From Floccularia luteovirens (lineage: Eukaryota > Basidiomycota > Agaricomycetes > Agaricales > Squamanitaceae): DNA of 64,000 nt. Below the pieces are notes generated by a model, which worked only from the letters and a program-made list of their open reading frames with translations, ran no database searches and was not told the DNA's origin. Below, piece by piece: positions 47,602-59,210 of the stretch. Made by a program: the position numbers and the translations under genes. The stretch is taken from the NCBI GenBank assembly GCA_009739215.1, contig VSJF01000005.1, forward strand, positions 1,798,001 through 1,862,000. Reading direction: 5' to 3'. Each line of letters opens with the position of its first letter. Within the stretch, counting starts at the first letter, position 1.

Positions 47602-47874
47602 CTATGGGTGAATCCTCCTCCTCCTTTTATGAATGTGACCCATGTGACGTCGTGGATGGCTGTCTGGATCATTCAAAGAATCGTGACTCTTAAACATTGA
47701 ATTGAAAAGAGATAGAGTCGGCATCCATTCCCATGGGAAATGGCGGAAAGGATATGAGGGAGTTATTGATTCGGTCACTGAGGTATCGCTGTCTGGTGTT
47801 GGGGAGGTCGTCTCAGTCGCACCTAAGGTGAGGGTGGCGCAAAGGGCAAATGTCGTGAAAAGAGAAAGGCGCAT
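47602..47874 (-). CDS. Small secreted protein, effector-like
   Basis: The ATG at 47874 gives 90 residues. Residues 1-18 (MRLSLFTTFALCATLTLG) are a convincing signal peptide with cleavage after Gly-Ala. The mature part is Thr/Ser-rich (TETTSPTPDSDTSVTESITP), then an aromatic patch (FRHFPWEWMPTLSLF), and ends in a His/Arg-rich tail (RRHMGHIHKRRRRIHP). It has no cysteine beyond the signal peptide, unlike most fungal effectors. The frame also extends upstream to 48006, but that would bury the signal peptide, so the shorter start is preferred. No introns and no recognised family. Secretion is a reasonable inference; function is not. Confidence 0.6.
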   Translation of the reverse strand: MRLSLFTTFALCATLTLGATETTSPTPDSDTSVTESITPSYPFRHFPWEWMPTLSLFNSMFKSHDSLNDPDSHPRRHMGHIHKRRRRIHP

Positions 47875-48798
47875 GATGATGAGAAAGAGTAGATAAAAGA
47901 GCTGGTTTGGGCTGGTCTTCGAGCAATTTAGAAATGTAAAAAGAAGAAATAAATGTCCACAAACCTGGATGGAAACAGGAAAAACAAGGAGGCAAGTTTC
48001 TCTCAAAAGACTATAACCAGACGTGGTGCTATCCTTTCCAGCGTGAGCCTAGCAGATGTACTCTTTATAGGCCAAGGCCTCCTGTGGGCACACGCGTGGT
48101 GTACGGGGATCTGAAAGGAATTCTTTTATCCGTCGCCTTGAGGTCCGGTTAAATACAGCCTACGTGATATCAGGTGACCGGGTGTGAATTTTTTTGGGGT
48201 GCGCCTCGAACAACGCCAACAGCATGCTGTGTATTTTGACTGTGTGAAGTCGATGTGCCACCTGATGAGTTCCAGGGATGATGATGAGCGCGGGATGTTG
48301 ATGTGTCGTACAATGTCGGACAATTGCCCCAAAGGGTGTGAATTTTAATCGCATCTGATCTAAACTTAGTGTACACCCTGTTTTTTGTCAGAGCAAGGTG
48401 CGCATAGCGGGATGTATCGGCCCAAGCCATAAAATTTACTCGGAGCCATTATGAAATTGAAAATTTCTCCATCATCTTGTCCCGTTTCAAAGAGTCAACG
48501 TAGAACGGTGGGCTGGATAATACCGGAAAGATTAAGGAGTCCAACTGTGCAGACATCCCCTTTTTAAGCATGCGCGTCGCATAGTCCGATTCAATATGTG
48601 GCTCGATGAGTATCATTGAAGATCAATAAGTATGCTTTCAAGCAAGCTCCAGCGGGGGTATTGCAGGGGTATTAAAGTGGATCAGTTGAGGGACGACAAG
48701 GATGTGAGAACACCGTCAACGACCTGAAATCCAAACATACAAAAACAAAATGACTGGACGTTCAAACGCCTACTTTGTACAGATTAAATACTTTTCTC
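47875..48798. other. Divergent intergenic region with short direct repeats
   Basis: About 920 bp between the secreted protein (-) and the NOSIP gene (+). GGGTGTGAATTTT occurs at about 48180 and again at about 48336, and a related ACACCCTG lies near 48378 in the opposite sense. No ORF beyond shadows is present. Confidence 0.45.
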
Positions 48799-50154
48799 AT
48801 GACGAAACATAGCAAGAATAACACCGCTTCGTCCATTTTCAGCTATGCAGAATACAAGAAACTTGATTATGGAACTAAGAAGGTGAGCTTATTACCCCCA
48901 CAAATCAGAGGCAGCAAACCAACAATAGTTAGCAACGTTTAGGCAATGAATCAATGCGCAGTTTCGACGCTTGTGCACTTTGTCTGAACCGAGCTCGAGA
49001 GCCCCTCGCATGTAATGAGGGTCACCTTTTTTGCAAGGAATGCGTATACACAGATTTATGTTTGTCATCTGAATTTCTCAAATGTTATTTTCTAATAAAA
49101 TATTAGTATCTCAGAAGAAAGACATAAAAAGGCAGAAAGAGAAGTTGGAAACAATGCGGAGAGAAGCTGAAGAAGAACGTTCAAGAGTTAGAGAAGCGGC
49201 CCGTGAACGTGTCCTGCAGGACTTTGAGAAAGGGCAACTAGGTTTGGCTGGAGGTCCCACGTCTATCGGAACAAAATCTAGTAGTGAGGCAAACGGAAAG
49301 GATGAAAGTGAGCTTCTAAGACTGATTGTATGTATCCAATAATGCTCATTTTATGGGCTGACAAGCTAGAGGCACAAAGCGCAAATTTGATTTTGATTCC
49401 TCAACTGTTGAAAAACTCGCAAAAGAGGCGGAAGACGCGGCAGTGCTTGCGATAGAGAAGGAACAAGCAGATGCCTTGAAACATAAACTTCCAGATTTCT
49501 GGTTGCCATCTCTGACACCAACATATACGTCAAATGGGCCGCCTACCTCATTGGAAGACGTAAAAGTTCAAACAACATGTAGAGGTGGCAATCCTGCCCA
49601 TTCTATCACGTAAGTTACTGCTATGAGCCTGGTTCTATATATGTTCTCATTCCTACCGATAAACAGCTTGAAAAGTTTGATTCCTGTGAATTTTACTTTG
49701 TATACCGCAGGACCATCTCGGTCAACAGATTCCACCCCAGCGGAGGAACCGGAATTCATCTACAAAGGTTCGCAAAGATGAGGCAGAGCCGATGTGTCCT
49801 TCGTGTAAGAAAAAGCTATCAAACAGCATTCTTATGTTTGGTGAGTTATTTGTTCTCTTTTATTATCGCTTGACATCAAACCCTTCAACGACTTTCCCAG
49901 TATACAAGCCATGCTCTCATGTAGTTTGTAAGACATGTACAGATACTCTAGTGCGACCTTCTAAGCAATGTGTCGTCTGTGACACAATATTGAAGGAGAA
50001 GGATATTATCGAGTTAAAGAGGGAAGGTGGGTTTAAATTAGACCCCACATTTTCACTCACCCCACTCACATGACCCTCTCTTACATCAGGTACCGGCTTC
50101 GCTGGGGGTGGCTTAGCAGAAACGTCAAAAGCTGGAATTGCCTTCCAAGGCTAA
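48799..50154 (+). CDS. NOSIP-type U-box E3 ubiquitin ligase
   Basis: Homologue of nitric oxide synthase-interacting protein, a nuclear U-box ligase linked to the spliceosome. Start at 48799: MTKHSKNNTASSIFSYAEYK, the family's signature beginning (exon 1 ends after KKLDYGTKK). After splicing: FDACALCLNRARAPLACNEG and HLFCKECVY, half of the split zinc/U-box-like domain. A charged coiled coil follows (KKDIKRQKEKLETMRREAEE). Then FDFDSSTVEKLAKEAED and LPDFWLPSLTPTY. The C-terminal U-box is CPSCKKKLSNS..., YKPCSHVVCKTCTDTLVRPS and KQCVVCDTILKEKDIIELKR, ending GTGFAGGGLAETSKAGIAFQ-G. Order and motifs match NOSIP throughout. About eight short introns, frame kept. Confidence 0.93.
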
Positions 50155-50361
50155 TACTGTTATTTCATCACTAAGGATACCTCGAGTGTGACGTATTCGC
50201 AAACCCATTTATGCCATTAATTCCTTAAAAAACTTCTTTCCATGTGTTCTAATTGTTAAAGGTGGGAAACAACCCTAGAATTACACATGTCCCCAATTTA
50301 GGGTAAGTAATGCGGATTTTTATATCCTTCCTTTCACGGACCGCCTCCCGCAACAACTACG

Positions 50362-50367
50362 TATAAA
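50362..50367 (+). promoter_or_regulatory. TATA box of the GH31 gene
   Basis: TATAAA lies 45 bp upstream of the GH31 ATG, within a CG-containing context (ctacgTATAAAagg). The spacing implies a very short 5' UTR. Motif and position are the only evidence. Confidence 0.5.
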
Positions 50368-50406
50368 AGGTTTCGTTCTTTTGTATCTCCAACCCTCACA
50401 TCTGCT

Positions 50407-53400
50407 ATGTTTGGCAGCAAGTTCACGCTGATTGTTACCCTTGCTAATGCAACTTTTCTCGCTGCTGCAGCTTCGTATTTTCAACCTAATTCTACAGGAA
50501 TAAAGTTGCAAAATGGATTTGAGAGAGTGTATGTACAGGTAAGCTGGGCACCTATAATCCTAATCTCTTTTTTGTCTGGTCATTGAAGTTTTTTGTAGCC
50601 TTTTGGAAACCATGGTTTCCGCGTTCGTGCTTCTCTTTTAAGAGACCCTACTGGTCGCGAGCCATCAGCCTTTCTCGATCCCCCACTCGAAGGACCTGGA
50701 GGAAACCAAGGCCTTAATCACGATATCACTCTGCCATTCCAAGGTTCTGCAACTATACGAAACGGAAACTTGGTAACCCGTGTTACCAACGGAGTACTGT
50801 CATTTCATCGTGTCGAAGCTAACGGATCTACGACTCTCCTCACTGGCGAATTCGTTGACACAAAGGCTCTCTCCGCAAGATATTACGTTCAAGATTTCCG
50901 TGCCTCGAGTTTTGAGGGGTTTTTTTCTTTCAGCGCCCAACCAGATGAACAATTCTATGGAGCCGGTCAGCAGGCGTGTTGTAGCGATAATTCCATCAAT
51001 AAAAAAGGTCAAGTTGTGGATCTAATAAATTACAATTCCCATGTGACCCTCCCGATTTGGACATCCAACAAGGTGCTTATTTATTTTTATTAGTTCTGAA
51101 AATAAACCTGATCACAAGTTGCATGATGTAATTTAGGGATACCTCATGTTCTTCAATATGCCTAGTCAAGGACGGGTTGGTTAGTCCATGTGGAATAGCT
51201 TGTCCTCTCAATGTTCAAGCTGATTTTTTTTGATTAATAGAATTTGATCAATTGCGTACACGTTTTGTTACAAGTGAAGCCACCGTGGTGGATTATTACA
51301 TGTAAGAGTCTCGTACCCCTGAAGTCTTCATAAGCAATTGAATGCTGATTATTCTCCAAATAGAACCACAGCGCCTTCAGGTGATTACGATGCGTTGCAA
51401 CAGCAACTCACGGGGGTCACAGGTATTCTACTTACCTTTTCTGGTGCTCATTTCCTGCCCCAGCTAAGACCTCTGTATAGGACGTCAACCCGTCCCTCCA
51501 GATTTTACATTAGGATATCAGCAGTCAAAACTGCGATACTTTAACCAGACCCAGGTATTAGACGTCGCACAACGTTTCCATGATGAACAGGTTAACGTTT
51601 CGTTGATCGTTGTTGGCATGTATCTTGTGTTTAACTCTGACTTACCCATGAATTTGAATACTTTTCTTCCTGGCTACTCTAGATTTCTTTGCATGGAAGT
51701 TCCAAGGCGACTGGTAAGACCTGTTTTATTTACTCATGTCAAAGAAACTAAGAAATGTCATGTTTTTTCTCACCAAGGTCCTTCGACCCTGCATTTTGGC
51801 CAGATCCTGCATTCATGGCTAGTGAAGTGAAACGCCTGACTGGCGCTGAGATGATGGTTTCGCTTTGGCCGAGCGTTGAGGATTTATCTTCCAATTATTT
51901 GGCTTTACAAAAGAATGGGTTACTTGCGACTACTCGAGACGGGACTGGAGTACAAGATTCGTTCGACGGAGTGTACACAAGACTTAGTAAGTTTCAACTT
52001 TTGTATAATCCTAGATATAAGATTTGCTAACTTCCTCTTGTTCCAAAGTTGATTCCACGAATCCTGATGCTAGGGAGTTCCTTTGTAGGTCTTCGAGCAA
52101 GTTGATATAAAGAAAATAGCTCACTATGTGGCGAAGGGAAACGCTTGAATGATAGTTATTTCTCGAAAGGGATACACAACTTTTGGATTGATCAAGCAGA
52201 TGGTTTGTCGAACATTACCAAATAAAACCCAGTGGGCCCGAAACTGAATTTCCTCCTACAGGTGGAACACTTGGAGAGCCTTTCGAAAACAGTAAGTCTA
52301 TTCTATATATCAATGTAGCGTTTGAATTAAATCTCATTTTTGTGCACTAAGATGGACAAGCTATAGCTCAAATTCCATATGCTCGTGCTTTCACACAGTA
52401 TTTCCTGGGAACTCAAGAGGCCACTGGAAAAATGTATCCTTGGTTACATCAACAGGCAATCCAAGAGGGTCACAATAACCTCACTGAGTCGTCGTCTCCT
52501 GTTGAAGCGTGTAAATTCATGTCCCTTACGAGGAGCACCTTTGTTGGAGGACAAAGATTTTGCTCATATCTTTGGAGTGGAGATACCCAATCAAGGTTTG
52601 ATGTACTATTGCAGCAAATCACAGCGGGTGCTTCAGTTTCAGCAAGTGGCATATCGGCTTGGACGTTGGACATTGGTGGGTTTGCAGGACTGAACGTTGA
52701 CACGGCCTTTGGGAGGCAGCTATTTGTGCGTTGGTTTTCGATGGGTGTATTTCTTCCGTTTGTTCGTAGCTCGTTTCTCTTGTTTGTTTTGCGTTTATCT
52801 TACCAGACTGGTTTACATTCTAGATGCGTGTTCATGGGTAAGAAGCAGACTTGCTTCCTGATGTACAAACGTTTACTTAAAAGGAAACAGCGATCGCCAA
52901 TGCAATCTCACTCAACCACAAAGTCCACCTATCGCAAACATCTGCCCTAATGAGGTGCGTAGTTTTTGTCTCAACGCTGGCCTTCGCTGAATATGTTACA
53001 GCCATGGGCGTTCGGAGATGATAACTTCGTTATACTCAAGCAGGTGAATACCCTCGAGAGCTTTTCACCTTTTTTCACCTCATAGATTATATCATAGTAT
53101 ATAGCTCTGCGTTACCAACTGATACCCTACGTCAAACAAATGTTCAAGATGCTCCATGAAACTGGAAAGCCGATCATGAAAGCTATGTATCATGATTTTG
53201 CCGTATCGGACCAATTCATTGTGAACGCAACTGCGGTAAATAATCCGTTGGTGACACACCAGTTTATGTTTGGTATGGGACACTCGCTATGTCATTGATA
53301 AATCATTGAACCGAGTTCTATCTATCAGGTACACGCCTGCTTGTCGCGCCCGTAGGGATAGAAAATGCAACCACGAAAGAAGTTTACTTACCCATTATTC

Positions 53401-53605
53401 CTGAAAAATTGAAGGGATTTAAATGGACCCACTGGTGAGTGTAACTTCATTTCATCAACGAAAAATTATTTGACTTTCCGTACACAGGTGGACCAACAAA
53501 GACTTTGGAACTGGTGGGAGTACTGTGACCGTTGATGCTGGACTGGCGGAGATTCCGGTGTTCTTTTTGGGAGATAAGAATGACATCCTTAGCGGTAACG
53601 TCTGA
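50407..53605 (+). CDS. Secreted glycoside hydrolase family 31 (alpha-glucosidase-like)
   Basis: Extracellular hydrolase of alpha-glucosides, likely starch or oligosaccharide breakdown. MFGSKFTLIVTLANATFLAA is a signal peptide. The N-terminal beta domain includes RVRASLLRDPTGREPSAFLD and EQFYGAGQQACCSDNS. The barrel holds PPDFTLGYQQSKLRYFNQTQ, VSLIVIDFFAWKFQGDWSFD, the nucleophile motif FWIDQADGGTLG (Asp, split by an intron), WSGDTQSRFDVLLQQ (acid/base Asp), and GISAWTLDIGGFAGLNVDT. Then YIALRYQLIPYVKQMFKMLH, MKAMYHDFAVSDQF and LLVAPVGIENATTKEVYLPI. The DQAD form places it in a fungal GH31 subgroup rather than the DMNE type. One junction is odd: from FLPFMRVHG to NSDRQCNLTQPQ the frame works only if a donor at 52828 removes VHG, or if there is a one-base shift. 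Confidence 0.88.
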
Positions 53606-53953
53606 AAGTTTTAAACCGGGAAAAACCTGGAGTTGTGTACTACTTTTGAAAGAATTCATGTTTTCACTATATTTGGAAAGTGCCGGAGTGCTTTGACTTT
53701 GGCCACAAATCACATCTTCGGTATATTCATTTATTACTTAGGACATAAGCCTTTGACAAAAAGGCAAAAAATGGACCCCGTTGTCCCAAAAGCTATGGAT
53801 GCACAGACCTTTGTGCGGCTCCTTTTTCTGTATTGGGCGGAAGTGTTCCATTGTTTCGAGGAACAGAGCCACATATCCCCGCATAAAAGTCAAGTATAAA
53901 TTGATTAGGTTCCTCATAACATTACTAGACAACAATTTCTCCGCTTCTTTGAC

Positions 53954-54944
53954 ATGTCTCGATACTCTCACAAAGCCCAACCTGCCCCTCTCCTTCTACG
54001 TCTACAGCTAACAAAAGAGGATGTTGCAACAAGTGTCAGGACGATATGTGCACCTCCACCCACTCCCACCACTGCGCTTATACAATCCAGTTTCCAGACA
54101 GGACTACAGCCAATAGAGGACTCGGTAATGATGAGTACTGCTATCGATAATATTGAAGGAATATACGCAATGATTCTGGAGGCTATCACTATCCTGCAAA
54201 CATGTGGTGCAGACAAGCTTGTCGATGTTCTGTGGAGCAGAGGAACTTTGGACGCGCAATCTGCCTATATAACGGCCTTGGTTGCTCGAGGATTCCTTGG
54301 ACATCTGAAAGATGACGATATTATCACGGGGAAAGCTGTTCAACTTTCAATGAAGGAACATGCCATTAGGATGTTTAACGAATATTGGAACTACGTGAGC
54401 ACGTTTTCCAACTGATTTTGATGTTTCGCTCATATATTCCAGGATGGACTCTCCACGATTAAATCAGCTTTGCCAGTTGCTCACTTTCATTGTCGTCATA
54501 AGGGGGTTCACATTGCCAAGTTTATCGCGTCGCTGTCTGAAGTCGATTTCTTGGACTCCTCAGACATCTTGGACTGTGTGGAGGTATTGGTCAATAACCT
54601 AGATCTCCCTCAAGACCGCTTTTGTGCGCTCCATGCGCTTCTTGTTTATACTTCGAGTAACCTCTATAAGGAGGAGAATAGGATTCGGATCAGAGATGTT
54701 CGGAACAACTTAGCTAAACAGGATCTCGATACAAATAATAACACCATCTCGCAAGAACATGCCCGTATTCATTATAAGGTGGGCTGTTATTTTATACCCT
54801 CTGATCCATCAACTCACCAGAGTCATGTAGGAACTTATGTTTATCATGAAATATTGGCCGGATGAACGAAAAACTGACGCCGAAATCATCCTGAAAAAGC
54901 TGGCTAACTATAGAAGAAGGAACGAGGAGAAAGCGGTCCATTAA
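53954..54944 (+). CDS. Uncharacterised helical protein
   Basis: Three exons (53954-54394, 54443-54778, 54831-54944) join in phase to give 296 residues. After a basic leader (MSRYSHKAQPAPLLLRLQLT) the protein is largely alpha-helical: TAIDNIEGIYAMILEAITIL, DKLVDVLWSRGTLDAQSAYI, GKAVQLSMKEHAIRMFNEYW, VAHFHCRHKGVHIAKFIASL, SDILDCVEVLVNNLDLPQDR and FCALHALLVYTSSNLYKEEN. The C-terminus is charged (KLANYRRRNEEKAVH). The spacing of helices suggests a HEAT/MIF4G-like array, but I cannot name a family. No signal peptide or membrane helix. Neighbours are GH31 (3' end 350 bp away) and the tail-anchored GTPase. Confidence 0.72.
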
Positions 54945-55144
54945 CGACATTGTATTACTAATTTAGTGTAATAAACAGAGATAAGGCGAACTGTAGATCT
55001 TATCAGATAATTACAAGGCGCTCACCACGTGGCTTTGTCCCCGCTTCGATTGCCAAAGCAGAACGCTTGTTTAGCATCTCTCTTATGTTCTCCTGTAACG
55101 TTTAACCACACGACTTCCCATTTGTAATTTCAACACATTTCAAC

Positions 55145-56635
55145 ATGAACCAGCATTGTAGCATAAGTACAAGCGCTACCACAATTCGCAATATTCATCA
55201 CAATCTCGCGGAACACCTTGGTCAAGACAGTGTCTCAGTGCCGTCGTCACCCCGCTCAAGTGCACTACCTTCTCCACCAGACAGCCCTTTGTCAGGATCG
55301 GTGTCCTCATTGCCTTCCGTATCATCATCTTTCTTCTTCAGTTCAGCAGCTGCAAGTCCACCGCAACAATCACGACCACATTCCGATCATGGAACTCAGG
55401 GGCTGATTATTCCTTCACTGATGCTTCCAGATGCGTTGCATCGACCTACTCCATATGGGCAAACACTTGGGGAATTACGATTATTCTTGTTTGGGAGGAA
55501 AGGCTCTGGCAAGAGTCTGCTTGCTGGTCTGTTATTAGAAGACAATGAAGATGTGGTGGAAGTAAGCGCTTGGGAAGAAATTGGACAAACGAAGGTTCTT
55601 CGCGCATCAACGGATTGGATCGAACATAATGATCTCCACGGTCTAGAGAAGTTTGAACCGACACGGAACGTCGAAATCGTTGAGCTGCCTGGTTATGATA
55701 ACAATGACGACGTTTGTGATCATCCCGTTAGTCGCCTGATTTGTTCACTGACATATTACGGCAATGCAGGGAAATGAATTGGTCCGCAATATGAATGCCA
55801 TTATACAGGCCCCTTTCCATGCTGTATCCGGTCTATTACATCCCGACCACCAACCATCTCAGGTCGTAGCTAACATGATTTCATCCTCTTGTTCACCGCT
55901 GTATACTGCTCTTGTCTTCTTATTGCCTTCTGGTAAGTCGTACATCAAGTAATTATCAATTACTTATTTAAATTAGGTCTCTTAGCTCCAACCGAGCTCG
56001 ATAGATTGTTAATGGATCACCTCAGCCAAGTTCTACCCGTAATCGTTCTCCCTAGACTGCAAAATATTAAGCGTGATCCGGCGTTAAACAAATTATCCGC
56101 TTTTTGTCCAGCATCCGCAACTGCGCTCCGTACTGGCCTATTTCACTCACCTGAGACTTTGGCACTCCTACGAAGTGAAGCGACGGATCGTTTCCTGCGG
56201 TGGCACGAAGTTGAGAGGGCGGTCCGTGATATTAATGTTTGTCGCCATCAAGAATCTGCCACGCACAGCGTCAACAATCGATCATGGGACAAGGCCAAGT
56301 GGGAATCCGAGTGGATGTCTTCTCTGTCCCATGATGTTGCGACTAGACTCCGTGAAGGAACAGTAACAGAACGGGACTTGCACACGTCCAGTTATATGGC
56401 AGACAGCGAGTCCAGTGACATGAGTGACAACAACCCATGCCACATCCTTCCCGGGTTTGATCCTTTGCACCTCCCATCGGTCATTGCGTTTTCAGTATCC
56501 CTTCTTGGACCTCTACATAAACGATTAAAGAGGTCTTTTGCGGAATTTTTTGAATCTCTTGGGGATATGCATGTCAAATTGGCTCTGCTTGGAGGTTTCT
56601 GTGCTGGGCTCGGATTTGGGATGTTTTTCAGATAG
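55145..56635 (+). CDS. Septin-like P-loop GTPase with C-terminal membrane anchor
   Basis: Three exons (55145-55711, 55770-55932, 55977-56635) give 462 residues. Residues 1-100 are Ser/Pro-rich and disordered. The G domain starts at LGELRLFLFGRKGSGKSLLA (Walker A, G-x4-GKS). Switch-like VEIVELPGYDNNDD carries ELPG where GTPases normally have D-x-x-G. Further on: ALVFLLPSGLLAPTELDRLL, QVLPVIVLPRLQN, and a helical region TLALLRSEATDRFLRWHEVE and WDKAKWESEWMSSLSHDVA. The end, LALLGGFCAGLGFGMFFR, is a single hydrophobic helix with a terminal Arg, typical of a tail anchor. I recall similar basidiomycete proteins annotated as septin-type G-domain proteins; that label and the membrane location are inference. 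Structure is intact. Confidence 0.78.
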
Positions 56636-59210
56636 CATGACTATCAGCCTTCCTTTGTCTTAGGTTGTATGATTCTACTACAAACTTGCGTAATTAAAAC
56701 CACGGGCTGTCAAGAAATCAATGTGAGGTGGTCTATTGTTAGAATAAACCAAACAATTCCACACATTGTTAGAGACTTTATATGTTGGATTCTTCTTAGA
56801 ACTCTTTCAAGCAATCAAACTCTCACGATAGACATCACATCCGCTCATACCATCAGGATGGGCTCCAATGTTGGCGGTGATGCACTTCCCACTTTTGTGT
56901 TCGCAAACTGCGACGAGTAGCATGCTTGTTGTCATGAATCTACCCTTATCACTGCCGAACATATCAGAATTTAGTTACCGAAGTCCAGCTGTGTGAAGAT
57001 GCATAAGCAAGAATGTTCTCCCAGACAAGACAAGGAAGTTGATGGAGTTCTTCTCTTATCGCAAGTATCACAACAAGACATTCTTGTATTTCTATGATAA
57101 GTCCCAAACATACTGTTCTTTATCCGTCTTCATTAAAACTAATTACAGAGAATAAAGAATTGAACTTTTCACAGACTATAAACTATGATTATAGCATTCT
57201 TTTTTACGTTTGTTCATACTAACCCGAACCTCTATAGCCGAGGACTTGTTTTAGCACTGCGGCCTAGATACTATGGCTTGCGTATGCATAGTCCTTTGCG
57301 TAGTCCTTGGCAATACCAATTATGGGAGAATTTGTCTTCTAGTATCGGTGACCGTGTAATCCTTCCATGCGATGCGAACAATCTTTTCGGGATTATTCGA
57401 TCAGAAAAAAGGAACAAGTTTAGAACGGGTATTATATGTCCACTTGTCAATGTTTTGACCGGTTTTTATAACATGACGGTATGTGATTTCCACATGCTCT
57501 TTAACTTTACTTTTGCGTTACGTTTTTTGCATCTGGGATGTTTCCGGCAAATTTAGTGTTTCCTCGGTGATACAGAGGACTTGCCTATGGTCAATTTTTA
57601 CAATCATCAGTACATCAGTACAACAGTTGAATTCAAAACAAAAAAACCGGAATAAATACCGCATGAACATCAAGGTTGGGGTTTCATGAGTGGGGCTTGT
57701 GTGAAACCTGCTTACGGGGAATGGAAAAGAATACTTAGTAAGTTATACTCTTCCATCATCATCAATGACTTTAATAGAACTAGTCCAGAGGAGCGGGCCC
57801 TTGTTTTATACTTATGCCCAGAATGATGTACTTCAAAAGGATATGTTTAACACTTTCGTCTTAGTCTGTATGTATGTGAAGGTATCATTGTTCTCGGACT
57901 TTGCAGGTACGCTTTTGCACTGGATCACGGAATATCCCAAACAAGGCGTTGACAACCGGCAATTCTTTCGCGAGTTCACACATCTGAAGAAGTTGCTCAC
58001 CTCAACTCCAAGCATCAACTTTGAAACAAGGCACGCAAAGTGATCTGTATTGAATGTGTAAGACCACAGACTTATCACCACCGTAGGTTTCGTCAAGGTA
58101 GTTTTTCATGCTGTAAATTTGATATTAACTTGGGCCCGAAGATCTCCCCATCTAAACGGCAATTCATATTGTCAAGGGTTTGGCAGTGATGGACCTTGTT
58201 GTTTTTCCCCCTTCATTTAATTCAATGAGTACTTCTTCATACGGTCCGGTACCGCGAAATGGATTTTCATTTACGAATATCTATTATTTGTGGCTTCATT
58301 TCATTAATTAACTCTGTGGCTCAAACTTATCTAAAGGGCGATAATGGGGGCTTCTTTGAAAACTCACTGTTCAGATAAAAAGTGTTCTTAGGTCAGGGTA
58401 AGCAGCTTATATTATTCAACGTTTCAACTGTTTGACTTGACAATATGTTTTTCACTGTTATAACCGGTGTCAAAAACAAAGATCAACGTAAAATATCTAT
58501 TACCATGACATTGATCCCATCTCTTGTTGATGGCTTGGTCATATGTACATGAATATTTTTTAGGGGACGACTGAACAACTTCTAGTTGGCATGGTCACAC
58601 GAACGCCGGATTGTGCGATTGTGCGGTTTATGTACGTTTCCCTCGATATTTTTTTTTTTCCTCGTTACCTCCTTTTCTCCACCGAGTTTCTACCAAAAAT
58701 AATCGGAACAGTCTAAAATTCAATCCTAATCCTTTCTAAGGCGCAGGGATGCAAATTTTATTCTTTTATATAATTATAGATCGACTTCCACAAACACTGT
58801 CAACATGAGATGGATTGATACAGTAATCTGCTAAAAGAATCCGAACTACCAAGGAGAACTAAATGATCATGGGACGACCCAAGAGACAAACTCCGGACGG
58901 AAGCTGATCACTCATACTTTTTCACATAGGAACCAACAACACATAGACTTCACACCAGCTAGCCTTTATTTGCATCATTTAGGTATCTTCTGGATTGAAT
59001 GTTGGTACGTATATACAATTATAATGATATCCAAAGGGAAAAAAAAAGTGAACACAACTAATATGTAAATGCGACAGTTGTGAACATACTCATGCAAAAA
59101 AGAACCATGGCAGGAATGGGGCCATAATACGGTTCTAATAAAATACATACAATGAGAGATAAGTAAAAGTGGCCGATAAATAACCAAAAATGGTATAATG
59201 CTGAAATGTC
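56636..59210. other. Gene-poor stretch
   Basis: About 2.6 kb between the GTPase (+) and the HMG-box gene (-), so both 3' ends face it. A 123-codon ORF at 57185-57556 and a 92-codon ORF at 57765-58043 (containing DFAGTLLHWITEYPKQGVDN) have no recognised family and no supported introns. AT-rich; a T12 run lies near 58650. Confidence 0.45.

Noticed and set aside
53633..53899. 88-codon ORF after the GH31 gene as an extension of that enzyme
   Set aside because: GH31 ends naturally at 53605 with the C-terminal beta domain complete; the later ORF shows no GH31 features.
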